A DNA stretch of 64,000 bases from an uncultured SAR116 cluster alpha proteobacterium (lineage in GTDB: Bacteria > Pseudomonadota > Alphaproteobacteria > Puniceispirillales > Puniceispirillaceae). A model generated the notes under the pieces. That model did no database searches. It was not told the origin of the DNA and saw only the letters and a program-made list of their open reading frames with translations. Both the position numbers and the translations under genes were made by a program. Shown one piece after another: positions 8,908 to 18,149 of the stretch (position 1 is the stretch's first letter; every line of letters starts with the position of its first letter). The stretch covers positions 1-64,000 of the forward strand of contig CACJUX010000008.1 in the NCBI GenBank assembly GCA_902596655.1, in the 5' to 3' direction.

Positions 8908-11672
8908 TGGATGGCGTATCACAGAATGGCAATCGGATGAATTTTACCGTTAACGGAGTCAGCACAGAAATCGAATGTCCGCACTCGATGCGGCTCAGTG
9001 ATGTTCTGCGTGAGAAGTTCGGGCTGCGCGACACTAAAATTGGCTGTAATGCAGGTGATTGCGGGGCATGCACAGTCCTTCTTGATGGTGATCCGGTTTG
9101 CGCCTGTCTTGTTCCTGCCGGACAGGCCAGTGGCCGCAGGATTGAAACCGCCCTGTCGCTGAATGAGGATGATGACAGGCTGTCGGCCTTGCAGCAATCC
9201 TTCTTGCGCCATGGTGCCGCCCAATGCGGAATTTGCACGCCAGGCATGATGATGGCGGCAACCGCGCTGTTGCGGCAAAATCCAAGGCCCGACAGACAAA
9301 CCGTTCAGGATGCGCTTGGTGGCGTGTTGTGCCGCTGTACTGGCTACATCAAAATCATCGATGCCGTGCTTGATGCCGATGCCTGCCTCGTGGAAAAGCC
9401 CTCGCCTGCCGCCGGTGCGGCTGTGGGGGCTGGGGTATGGCGTCTTGACGGGCACCAGAAAGTTACTTTCAGTGAAGTTTTTGGGGCTGATCACTGGCCA
9501 GATGATGCACTGCTTGTACGGGCGATCAGGTCGCCGCATTTTCATGCGGCATTCACACTTGGCGACATTGAGGAATGGCAATCACGCCACCCGTTCATCG
9601 AAACAATTGTCACCGCCGCAGACATTGCCGGCGTAAACGCGTTTGGTGTGATTCCACCCTTTGCCGACCAGCCAGCGCTTGCTGAGACAATTGCTCGCTT
9701 CCGAGGTGAGGCTGTTGCCCTTGTCGTTGGTGAGGCTGATCAACTTGCCAGCTTCGACCTCGGGGACTTTCCGATTGTCTGGACACCTCTCCAGCCGGTG
9801 ATGAGCAGTGAGGAGGCCAGAGCCGCCAAGGATATCATTTTGCATAAAAACCGTGATGGTAATCTTCTTATTACTGGCAGGGTGAAATCGGGTGATGGCG
9901 CAGAAGGGCTGGATCATGGCGAAATCGTCGTCGAAGCCGCCATCAGCACCAGCTATGTCGAACATGCGCCCATCGAACCCGAGGCCGGATGCGCCTGGAT
10001 GGATGGCGATATAGTGACCATCGCCGCCTGTACGCAGGCGCCGGTGATGGATCAGGAGGATACGGCGAAGGTTCTGGGCCTGCCGCTGGCGCGTGTTCGG
10101 ATTGTTCCGGCCGCTGCTGGAGGCGGATTTGGCACAAAGCTGGATGTATCCCTGCAGCCCCTTCTTGGTCTGGCCACCCTGAAAACAGGACGGCCCTGCC
10201 GCATGGTCTACACACGTCATGAATCGATGACATCGACGACAAAGCGCCACCCGGCAAAGATGCAAGGGTGGCTGTCAGCAAATCGCGATGGAACGATTGC
10301 TGGCATGATTTTTGAGGGTGATTTCAACACGGGTGCCTATGCTAGCTGGGGACCAACCGTTGCCACACGCGTTCCAATACACGCGTCTGGCCCATATCGT
10401 GTGCCACATTATCTTGCCGAGGCCAGCGCTATTCACACCAACGGGCCAGTTGCGGGCGCGTTTCGCGGTTTTGGAGTGCCGCAGGCCGCACTCCTGCAGG
10501 AAAAACTCATGGACCGGCTGGCAGACGCTGTGGGACTTGATCGGCTTCAGATCAGAATCCAGAATGCGCTTCGTGATGGTGACAGAACGGTTTGTGGTCA
10601 AGAGCTTCATGGGGTGGGCATTGCCGAATGTCTTTTGGCGCTCTCAGACGGATGGCAGGCCGCGAGTGACCGCGTGGCGCGCTTCAATGCTGCAAATGAA
10701 CAGTCCAAACGCGGCGTTGGGGTTGCCTCTTGCTGGTATGGATGTGGAAATACCGCTCTTCCCAATCCATCCACCGTGCGTCTTGGCATCACTCCCGCTG
10801 GAGCGCTCAGACTGCATCAGGGCGCAACGGATATCGGTCAGGGTTCAAATACGGTCATTGCCCAGATTTGCGCTGATGCGCTTGGAGTCAGCCTAACAGA
10901 TTTCGAATTGATCGGGCCAGATACCGCACTGACCCCAGATTGCGGCAAAACATCTGCCTCACGCCAAACATTTATTACCGGCAAGGCGGCTGAATTGTCC
11001 GGGCGCGCGCTACGCCGGGATATTCTGCGCCGTAGCAATATGGATGACAGCGCCACCCTGAGGCTCGAAGGAACAAAAATCATCATCAGCGGCGAAGCCG
11101 ACATCCGGCATATCGAACTCTCGGATATGCCAGTTAATGAATTTGGGTATGTACTGTGCGCTGAGGAGAGCTTTGATCCACAGACCAAACCACTTGATGA
11201 GGATGGTCAGGGCAGTCCTTATGAGGTCTATGGCTACGGTGCCCAACTTGCCGAGATCGAGGTCGACCTATTGCTTGGCACCGTCCGGGTGCTGCACATG
11301 GTTGCTGCACATGACCTTGGCCGCGTTATCAACCCAGTTCTTGCCACCGGACAGATTGAGGGCGGAATAGCACAGGGCCTTGGCATGGCGCTGATGGAGG
11401 AATTCATCCCTGGGCGAACCGAAAATCTACATGATTACCTGATCCCCTCAATTGGCGATATGCCAACCATCGAGACAATATTGATTGAAAAGCCGGATCC
11501 GGTTGGACCAATGGGCGCAAAGGGTCTTGGTGAACATGTCTTGATCCCAGCAGCGCCTGCGATACTCAACGCCATCCGCCACGCAAGTAGGGCTGATCTT
11601 GTTATGGTTCCAGCACTGCCCCACCGCGTTCTGGCCGCGATTGAGGCTAGTAAGTCAGGAGCTTGCAGATGA
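8904..11672 (+). CDS. Fused 2Fe-2S plus molybdopterin-binding subunit, xanthine dehydrogenase/aldehyde oxidase family
   Basis: N-terminus GCNAGDCGACTVLLDGDPVCAC...QCGICTPGMMMAA...CRCTGY (two 2Fe-2S clusters) continuous with a Mo domain ending GPMGAKGLGEHVLIPAAPAILNAI. Overlaps the preceding stop codon (ATGA). Confidence 0.9.
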   Translation: MMDGVSQNGNRMNFTVNGVSTEIECPHSMRLSDVLREKFGLRDTKIGCNAGDCGACTVLLDGDPVCACLVPAGQASGRRIETALSLNEDDDRLSALQQSFLRHGAAQCGICTPGMMMAATALLRQNPRPDRQTVQDALGGVLCRCTGYIKIIDAVLDADACLVEKPSPAAGAAVGAGVWRLDGHQKVTFSEVFGADHWPDDALLVRAIRSPHFHAAFTLGDIEEWQSRHPFIETIVTAADIAGVNAFGVIPPFADQPALAETIARFRGEAVALVVGEADQLASFDLGDFPIVWTPLQPVMSSEEARAAKDIILHKNRDGNLLITGRVKSGDGAEGLDHGEIVVEAAISTSYVEHAPIEPEAGCAWMDGDIVTIAACTQAPVMDQEDTAKVLGLPLARVRIVPAAAGGGFGTKLDVSLQPLLGLATLKTGRPCRMVYTRHESMTSTTKRHPAKMQGWLSANRDGTIAGMIFEGDFNTGAYASWGPTVATRVPIHASGPYRVPHYLAEASAIHTNGPVAGAFRGFGVPQAALLQEKLMDRLADAVGLDRLQIRIQNALRDGDRTVCGQELHGVGIAECLLALSDGWQAASDRVARFNAANEQSKRGVGVASCWYGCGNTALPNPSTVRLGITPAGALRLHQGATDIGQGSNTVIAQICADALGVSLTDFELIGPDTALTPDCGKTSASRQTFITGKAAELSGRALRRDILRRSNMDDSATLRLEGTKIIISGEADIRHIELSDMPVNEFGYVLCAEESFDPQTKPLDEDGQGSPYEVYGYGAQLAEIEVDLLLGTVRVLHMVAAHDLGRVINPVLATGQIEGGIAQGLGMALMEEFIPGRTENLHDYLIPSIGDMPTIETILIEKPDPVGPMGAKGLGEHVLIPAAPAILNAIRHASRADLVMVPALPHRVLAAIEASKSGACR

Positions 11673-13144
11673 CGGCAATGCAGAGAGAGGAGAAGATTAG
11701 ATGCGATGCCTGCCCGGTTATGTGCTTCATAGCCGAGGGGAAAAGTGGCGCCTGTGACCGTTATGCCAATGACAGCGGCAAGATTGTGCGCCTTGATCCA
11801 TTGACCATCCTCGATCGACGGCTTGCGGCTGGTGATCAAGTAAAGCCGTTTCTTGGCGCTGGCTGGGATGGCGGTTTTGACCAAAGCGACAAGATGTTTG
11901 TCACCGCTGTCGGTGCTGGCACGACCTATCCGGACTACAAGCCCGCCCCTTTTATTATCAGCAGGGAAATCGACGGTATTGATTTTGTTACCGTCGTTAC
12001 CGAAGCCATTTTCTCCTATTGCGGTGTCAAGGTGAAGATTGACACTGATCGCCATCTTGGCAAGGAAGGTGCAACCGTGCGCTGCAATGGCGAGACGGTT
12101 GGCCTGATGATAACTTCGGAATATGGCTCTCAGATGCTCTCACTTGGCGGTGTAGACCATCTAACCGGCGGATCAAAACAGGAGGGCCGCACAACTTGTG
12201 ACACGCTGAAGCGCCTGTGCAACAAAGAGGCTGTCGAACTCTCGATTGACGGCGGTGCCACCATCACTGTGCAGGCAGGCAAAGCACCGATAGTCAATGG
12301 CGTGGTCGAGAAACGTATGCGCGTCGGCTGTGGCTCAGCGACGATTGGCATGTTTGCATCACAATGGAAAGGACTTGTCAATGAGGTCGTGGTGGTCGAT
12401 GATCATATCACCGGTGTCGTTTCCGAACATCAGGCAGGCAAGGTTATTGACTGGCCAGAGACAGGTATCAAGATAAAGGGAAGGCGCTCTACCCCAGGGC
12501 GGTATTTTCAGGTCGCCGAGCCTGGTCTTGGCTGGGGTGGTACCGACATCCAGGATCCTCTTACCATTCTTGGTGAATGGAATCCAAAAAAGGGCGCCCG
12601 ACCCGGCCTGACCTTGCTCATGGTTTCAACCACCGGGGACCAGTTTGCCTATTTTGAGCTTAATGAGGAATTGCAGCCACAGGCAAAGCCCCTGCCCCCG
12701 ACATTACGACCGACCGTCGACCTGATCACGGAAAATTGTGAGCCGGCGCTCTGTACGATTCTGTTCATGGGCGGTGCCGGCGGATCATTGCGTGCCGGCG
12801 CAACGAAAAACCCCGTCAAACTAACTCGGTCAGTACAGGCGCAGCACACCGCCGTATCATGTGGCGGCGTACCTGCCTATGTATGGCCCGGCGGCGGCAT
12901 CACGATCATGCTTAACGTTCTGAATTTGCCGGACAATGCCTTTGGTTATGTGCCAACGCCTGCTCTGGTGGCACCTCTGGAATTTACTGTCAGCCGCGCG
13001 GATTATCTTGAACTTGGCGGGCATGAAAGCGCCATCCGCAGCATTGCCGAGGCTGTCGAGACTGGCAGCGAATATGGCGCCAATTCACAGTTTATTGCGC
13101 CCGGTGCCAACTCGTTGCTTGCCAGAGATGATGATGACTGTTAG
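11663..13144 (+). CDS. 6-hydroxynicotinate reductase-like iron-sulfur protein
   Basis: REEKIRCDACPVMCFIAEGKSGACDRYANDSGKIVRLDPL: N-terminal Cys cluster; recalled similarity to proteins annotated as 6-hydroxynicotinate reductase. Confidence 0.6.
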   Translation: MQMTAMQREEKIRCDACPVMCFIAEGKSGACDRYANDSGKIVRLDPLTILDRRLAAGDQVKPFLGAGWDGGFDQSDKMFVTAVGAGTTYPDYKPAPFIISREIDGIDFVTVVTEAIFSYCGVKVKIDTDRHLGKEGATVRCNGETVGLMITSEYGSQMLSLGGVDHLTGGSKQEGRTTCDTLKRLCNKEAVELSIDGGATITVQAGKAPIVNGVVEKRMRVGCGSATIGMFASQWKGLVNEVVVVDDHITGVVSEHQAGKVIDWPETGIKIKGRRSTPGRYFQVAEPGLGWGGTDIQDPLTILGEWNPKKGARPGLTLLMVSTTGDQFAYFELNEELQPQAKPLPPTLRPTVDLITENCEPALCTILFMGGAGGSLRAGATKNPVKLTRSVQAQHTAVSCGGVPAYVWPGGGITIMLNVLNLPDNAFGYVPTPALVAPLEFTVSRADYLELGGHESAIRSIAEAVETGSEYGANSQFIAPGANSLLARDDDDC

Positions 13145-14045
13145 CCCCCTGCACAAAGCCACTGGAATGCAGGCCCGCCTGATCGGCGCTGGTAACAGGC
13201 TCCATCTCCAGCATGGCCCCATCGACATGATCATTGATGCCGATGGCCGTCACAAAGGCGCACTTTTCACCGCGGCGACAAAGGCCGGCATATCGATTCT
13301 TGCAACATTGGTTGAGGAATTGCCACTGCTTCGGGCCCGCCATCACAGTGGCCGGCAATTTGCGGGATCTGTAGCACGGCGAATGCAGGCGGCCTGTCAT
13401 CTGGCGGATGGACGCTTTGTCACGCCGATGATTGCTGTTGCCGGCGCGGTGGCCGATCATATTCTAGCCGCCATGCTTGCTGACAAATTCGCCAACGACG
13501 TGACAAAAATCAGTGTTAATAATGGTGGCGATGTTGCTTTCTGGACGGCTCCCGACGCCATAACTAAAGCACAACTTGCTGGAGTTGCCGGCGGAATGAT
13601 GGAGATACACGGGCCAACAGTCTGGCGCGGACTTGCGACATCAGGATGGCAGGGCCGAAGCCATTCCCTTGGCATCGCTGACAGCGTTAGCGTTCTTGCG
13701 CGCACGGCAGCCACCGCAGATATAGCGGCGACGCTGATTGCGAACAGCGTTGCCTTGTCAAGTCACAGAGGGATTGAGAGGGTCCCGGCAAACAGTCTCA
13801 ACCCCGAGAGCGATCTTGGCGACAGGCTCGTTACTACTGCGGTGCCCCCACTACCTCGGGATGATGTGTTTGCCGCGGTGGATGGTGGCCGGACTGTGGC
13901 GCAGCAGATGCTTGATCAGGAACATATCGCCGGGGCGGTGATATCGCTGCAGGGACATACCAAGATCATCGGCATGGCAGGGCAGAATATTACCGCTGAT
14001 TTTGTTCAAGATAACAACAGGAAAGCAGAAAAACATTATGCCTGA
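13128..14045 (+). CDS. UPF0280 family protein (COG2122, ApbE superfamily)
   Basis: HKATGMQARLIGAGNRLHLQHGPIDMIIDADG...VAGAVADHILAAML...ISVNNGGDVAFW...ADSVSVLARTAATADIAATLIAN. The ORF track opens at 12936, overlapping the upstream CDS; the exact start is uncertain. Confidence 0.7.
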   Translation: MMMTVSPLHKATGMQARLIGAGNRLHLQHGPIDMIIDADGRHKGALFTAATKAGISILATLVEELPLLRARHHSGRQFAGSVARRMQAACHLADGRFVTPMIAVAGAVADHILAAMLADKFANDVTKISVNNGGDVAFWTAPDAITKAQLAGVAGGMMEIHGPTVWRGLATSGWQGRSHSLGIADSVSVLARTAATADIAATLIANSVALSSHRGIERVPANSLNPESDLGDRLVTTAVPPLPRDDVFAAVDGGRTVAQQMLDQEHIAGAVISLQGHTKIIGMAGQNITADFVQDNNRKAEKHYA

Positions 14046-14619
14046 CTTCACATTGCGGAAAATGATGACCTTTATTGAGACCATTCATCATGAAAATGGT
14101 CCGGTTGGTGATCAGCCGCGCTGCCGCGCTGCCATTGTCGCCGTTGTCGCTAACCCCTTTGCTGGGATCTGGCAGGAAGATCTGCAATCCGCCATGGATG
14201 ATCTAAAACCGCTGGGTATTCAGATGACAGATTCGCTGATTGATGCGCTGGGAGGCATTGGGGGCATCGATGGTTATGGCAAGGCAGCACTTGCCGGTGA
14301 AGGCGGTGAGCTTGAGCACACCGCCCTGTGGCACGTGCCTGGTGGCTATGCGATGCGCGAGAGGCTTGGCGAGGCTAAGGCCATTGTACCCTCAGCGATG
14401 AAGGTCGGTGGCCCTGGCATCCCGATCGACATTCCGCTTGGCCATATCAATGCTGCCTATGTGCGCAGCCATTTTGATGCGATGGAAGTCCGCCTTCCCG
14501 ATGCACCGCGCAGTAGCGAGTTGATGTTTGCACTAGCAATGTCACGGGGTCCCCGTATCCATCACCGTATGGGCGGGCTACAAACCCATGAGGTCAAAGG
14601 TGAGGACGGGCTTCGTTGA
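14038..14619 (+). CDS. Amino acid synthesis family protein (DUF1185)
   Basis: MPDFTLRKMMTFIETIHHENG...GEGGELEHTALWHVPGGYAMRERLGEAKAIVPSAMKVGGPGIPIDIPLGHINAAYVRSHFDAMEVRLPDAPR. Confidence 0.75.
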   Translation: MPDFTLRKMMTFIETIHHENGPVGDQPRCRAAIVAVVANPFAGIWQEDLQSAMDDLKPLGIQMTDSLIDALGGIGGIDGYGKAALAGEGGELEHTALWHVPGGYAMRERLGEAKAIVPSAMKVGGPGIPIDIPLGHINAAYVRSHFDAMEVRLPDAPRSSELMFALAMSRGPRIHHRMGGLQTHEVKGEDGLR

Positions 14620-14688
14620 GGCTTTGACTTACGCTGAAAAGACCCTAGCATTGAATAAATAAAACTAGGTTATAGCAGGGAAAATGAG

Positions 14689-15282
14689 ATGAATTGTCTT
14701 GTTGTGGTTGACCCGCAGAATGATTTTTGCCCCGGCGGGGCATTGGCGGTCGAGGGTGGCGATCAGATCATGCCTTCGATTAATGAGATGATGGCAGCAC
14801 ATGATTTGGTGGTGCTGACGCAGGACTGGCATCCGCAGAACCATAGCAGCTTTGCCTCGTCACATCCAGGAAAGACCCCGCTAGAGATGATCGACATGTC
14901 CTATGGTCCACAGGTTCTGTGGCCGGACCATTGCATTCAGAGGAGCGATGGCGCGGCCTTTCATCCCGCGCTCGATACATCACGCGCTGCCGCGATCATC
15001 CGGAAAGGAATGAATCCCGCAGTTGATTCTTATTCGGCCTTTTTTGAAAATGACAAGAAAACACAGACTGGCCTTGCTGGGTATCTAAGGGAGACTGGAT
15101 GCACACAGTTGACCTTGGCAGGGCTGGCAACGGATTTCTGTGTGGCTTGGTCGGCCCTTGACGGCGTTGCTGAAGGTTTTGAAGTGGAAGTCCGGTTAGC
15201 GAGTTGCCGGGGGATTGATTTTGACGGATCACTTGATGCGGCACTGGAAAACATGCGTAAATCCGGCGTAAAGCTGGTTTAA
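14689..15282 (+). CDS. pncA: Nicotinamidase / isochorismatase-family hydrolase
   Basis: LVVVDPQNDFCPGGALAV...VVLTQDWHPQNHSSFASSHPGKTP...LWPDHCIQ...TQLTLAGLATDFCVAWSALD: PncA catalytic and metal motifs. Confidence 0.9.
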   Translation: MNCLVVVDPQNDFCPGGALAVEGGDQIMPSINEMMAAHDLVVLTQDWHPQNHSSFASSHPGKTPLEMIDMSYGPQVLWPDHCIQRSDGAAFHPALDTSRAAAIIRKGMNPAVDSYSAFFENDKKTQTGLAGYLRETGCTQLTLAGLATDFCVAWSALDGVAEGFEVEVRLASCRGIDFDGSLDAALENMRKSGVKLV

Positions 15283-15304
15283 ATTGAATTTTTGGAGTGA
15301 TGTT

Positions 15305-15856
15305 ATGACACCCTCAAAACACCCCTACAACGGCGATGAAACTGCGCTAGCCAAGACAGCAGGCAGAAGCATAGTCATTACATTCCTGACAGGTGGGCTT
15401 ATCGGAGCCGCCCTGTTCTGGATTGCTAGCGATCTGTCGAACATGCCCGCCAGCATGCAAATGGAAAACCACATGAATATGAATGGCAGCACGTCCAGAG
15501 AGGAAGCAGGCGCGCATACACACGGGATGCTTGCGGTTGACGACTGGCTGGCAAAGCCAGCCATTACCGCCACGATTCAAAAAGACCCTATTGGTGGCTG
15601 GAATCTCAATCTGCGGACAAAAAATTTCACCTATAACGCGGCGGCGGCCGGCCTTGAGAACAAACAGGGCGAGGGTCATGCCCATATCTATGTCAATGGC
15701 GCAAAGCTGGCGCGCATCTATGGCGACTGGTTCCACATCGGCAAGCTCCCTACGGGCCATAATATAATCTCGGTAACACTGAATGCGAATGACCACAGCT
15801 CACTTACGCAGAATGGTGTCATGCTTGAACACAAGCTCACGGTCATGGTTGAATAA
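15305..15856 (+). CDS. Membrane-anchored periplasmic protein of unknown function, Met/His-rich linker
   Basis: N-terminal TM segment, MQMENHMNMNGS...HTHG linker, then a beta-rich domain GEGHAHIYVNGAKLARIYGDWFHIGKLPTGHNIISVTLNANDHS. Confidence 0.65.
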   Translation: MTPSKHPYNGDETALAKTAGRSIVITFLTGGLIGAALFWIASDLSNMPASMQMENHMNMNGSTSREEAGAHTHGMLAVDDWLAKPAITATIQKDPIGGWNLNLRTKNFTYNAAAAGLENKQGEGHAHIYVNGAKLARIYGDWFHIGKLPTGHNIISVTLNANDHSSLTQNGVMLEHKLTVMVE

Positions 15857-16021
15857 AGCGTTCTGCAAAGCTGTTTTGAAAAATGGCAAAAGCGCCCTCT
15901 AAGCCCGCATTTTCTAATTGCAGACAGACCATTTCATCATACAAACCCAAAATGAATCATGAGGTATTGACCTTCCTCACCGGTTTGGGTAGACACCCCG
16001 TATCGTTCATTTACGAGTTCC

Positions 16022-16111
16022 GGAGAGGTGGCAGAGCGGTTGAATGCACCGGTCTTGAAAACCGGCAAGGGTGCGAGCCCTTCGTGGGTTCGAATCCCAC
16101 CCTCTCCGCCA
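16022..16111 (+). tRNA. tRNA-Ser (anticodon TGA), CCA encoded
   Basis: GGAGAGG acceptor pairs with CCTCTCC; anticodon loop cTTGAaa; long variable arm; T-arm GGTTCGAATCC; 3' CCA. Confidence 0.95.
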
Positions 16112-16112
16112 T
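16101..16112 (+). repeat. Candidate attL core CCTCTCCGCCAT (tRNA-Ser 3' end)
   Basis: Identical 12-mer at 19877-19888 in the same orientation. Confidence 0.55.
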
Positions 16113-16261
16113 TATACATCACTAAAACATGTCATAGCGTGCCAAAACCATAAGCAGGTATTGGCTTTAAAGCTTTTTAAGCTAAGCATGCGACTTCACT
16201 GCAATGCACCTTATACCAGCTCACCTTGTGGGCTGGGTTGTGGGCCAGAGTAGAGGGCGCA

Positions 16262-17455
16262 ATGACATTGACAAATACCAAGATCACCCAGTTGCCAATA
16301 GGCAAAAAGACCTGCGATGGGCGGGGCTTGTACCTGCAACTAACAGGGCCAAAACGGGGCAAGTGGAGCTTTAGATACACCATTGGCGGGATAAGCCACG
16401 AGATGGGATTGGGTACATACCCCGAGATTAGCCTTGCAGAGGCCAGGACTTTGAGGGAGGCAGAAAAAATAAAACTGGCAAAGGGCAAGGACCCATTGCT
16501 TGAAAAGCAGAGAGCAGCACAGGTGAATGCTGAAAAAAGCAAGGTGAGGTTCTCCCACATTGCAGAGGACGTAATTGAATTGAAACGGCCAGGTTGGACA
16601 AGCCCAAAAAGCCGCCCTCAGTGGCGGAACACTCTCAAAACATATGTTTACCCGCATTTTGACCAAAAGCCTTTGTGTGAGCTTGATAGGGCTGATGTGT
16701 TGGCTGTTTTGCAACCCTATTGGAATTCCAAACACACAACTATGCGAAGATTGGTGGATAGAATGACCGCAGTTTTTGCATACGCAAAAGCAAGCGGACT
16801 CTACACAGGTGATAACCCCGCTGAATGGCGTAATAACCTAAGCCCACTATTGAGCCAAAAAAGAAAGCCAAAACACCACCCTGCCCTAGACTACAGAGAC
16901 TTACCCCAGTTTTTCGCCGAGCTCGCGAATATTGACACCATAGGCTCACTGGCCCTGCAATTTACAATACTTACAGCCGCTAGAACCTCTGAGGTAATAT
17001 TTGCCAGACCTGACGAAATTGATTTGAGACGGGGAATATGGCGCATACCCGCAAGCCGCATGAAGGCAAGAGAGATACACAGAGTACCATTAGCACCGCA
17101 GGCGGTGGCACTGTTGGAGGCATTATTATTGGGCCATAACCAACCCTTCATATTCCCTGGCCGCGACGCCGAAAAATCTCTCTCAAATGGCACTATGCAC
17201 CAGTTGTTAAGACGCCAATTCCCCAATCTAACAGCAACAGTGCACGGCTTTAGATCAACATTCCGTACTTGGGCAGCGGAGATTGGAGATTACCACCAGC
17301 ACTTAGCAGAAGTGGCTTTAGCACACAGGTTGGACCAGCGGGTGGAAGGGGCTTATAACCACTCGGATTATTTTACCAAGCGCAAAGCCATGATGATGGA
17401 TTATGCTAATTATGTGACCCAACACGTACCAGAAAGGACTATAGTTGCCCACTGA
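16262..17455 (+). CDS. Tyrosine recombinase/integrase, P4-type with DUF4102-like N-terminus
   Basis: DGRGLYLQLTGPKRGKWSFRYTIGG...LTAARTSEVIFARPDEID...TVHGFRSTFRTWAAE...VALAHRLDQRVEGAYNHSDYFTKRKAMM (catalytic R...HxxR...Y); directly 3' of tRNA-Ser. Confidence 0.92.
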   Translation: MTLTNTKITQLPIGKKTCDGRGLYLQLTGPKRGKWSFRYTIGGISHEMGLGTYPEISLAEARTLREAEKIKLAKGKDPLLEKQRAAQVNAEKSKVRFSHIAEDVIELKRPGWTSPKSRPQWRNTLKTYVYPHFDQKPLCELDRADVLAVLQPYWNSKHTTMRRLVDRMTAVFAYAKASGLYTGDNPAEWRNNLSPLLSQKRKPKHHPALDYRDLPQFFAELANIDTIGSLALQFTILTAARTSEVIFARPDEIDLRRGIWRIPASRMKAREIHRVPLAPQAVALLEALLLGHNQPFIFPGRDAEKSLSNGTMHQLLRRQFPNLTATVHGFRSTFRTWAAEIGDYHQHLAEVALAHRLDQRVEGAYNHSDYFTKRKAMMMDYANYVTQHVPERTIVAH

Positions 17456-17559
17456 AAGCCGTTACGATACACTAACCAAGTGAGCAGATGCTCCATAACC
17501 GATTAGGCAGACGCCTTACGCACCTGCCCCTTGTTAGGGGCTAACGTGGAGGTCTGCTT

Positions 17560-17832
17560 ATGACTTACTCCGATAACATCTCAAAAAAACAGGTTGCCCG
17601 CATGGTTGGCGTGAGCGAAAGCACCATTGTACGTTGGGTAAAGGCCAAGAAATTTCCCTTACCCTACACCATTGGCGGAAGAACTTTTTACTACAAACCA
17701 GAAGTAGAGACGTGGCTTGAGAAAAAAAGAGATGAAAGAGGTTTTCAAAAAATATTTTCTGATTTGAAACAGAATCTTAAAGAAGATTTCCTAATTCATA
17801 ACCTTAAATTTGAAAAAGACGAAAAACCTTAG
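17560..17832 (+). CDS. AlpA-like excisionase / helix-turn-helix DNA-binding protein
   Basis: ISKKQVARMVGVSESTIVRWVKAKKFPLPYTIGGRTFYYKPEVETWLEKKRDERG. Confidence 0.8.
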   Translation: MTYSDNISKKQVARMVGVSESTIVRWVKAKKFPLPYTIGGRTFYYKPEVETWLEKKRDERGFQKIFSDLKQNLKEDFLIHNLKFEKDEKP

Positions 17833-18149
17833 AGATACACACAAAAATGGGACAAAATGGGTATTAGGTGATAACGGTCGCGCAGTTAAAAATGTGTTTT
17901 TGGACCGTGCTAACCCAGCATGGTGGAGCATGTAGTATCTATTGAAAAAATGTGTCTCATAACGCGAGCCTATCTGGAGCTTTAATTGACGATGAGGCAT
18001 AGTGATTTAGCCCTGCTTACACCCACATAATGCAACTCTCGTCTCGCGTGTTCGGGCACTTCTCCTCAACCCCATGAAATAAGCACCGCCTTTGCAATGT
18101 GCTTTTTTTTATGGCAAAATTTTTATCAAATATTTGGAGGAGGCAAAGG

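Noticed and set aside
14627-14680. CCTAG...CTAGG inverted repeat upstream of pncA as a NAD-type riboswitch
   Set aside because: Only 5-bp arms, large loop and no match to known NAD riboswitch motifs.
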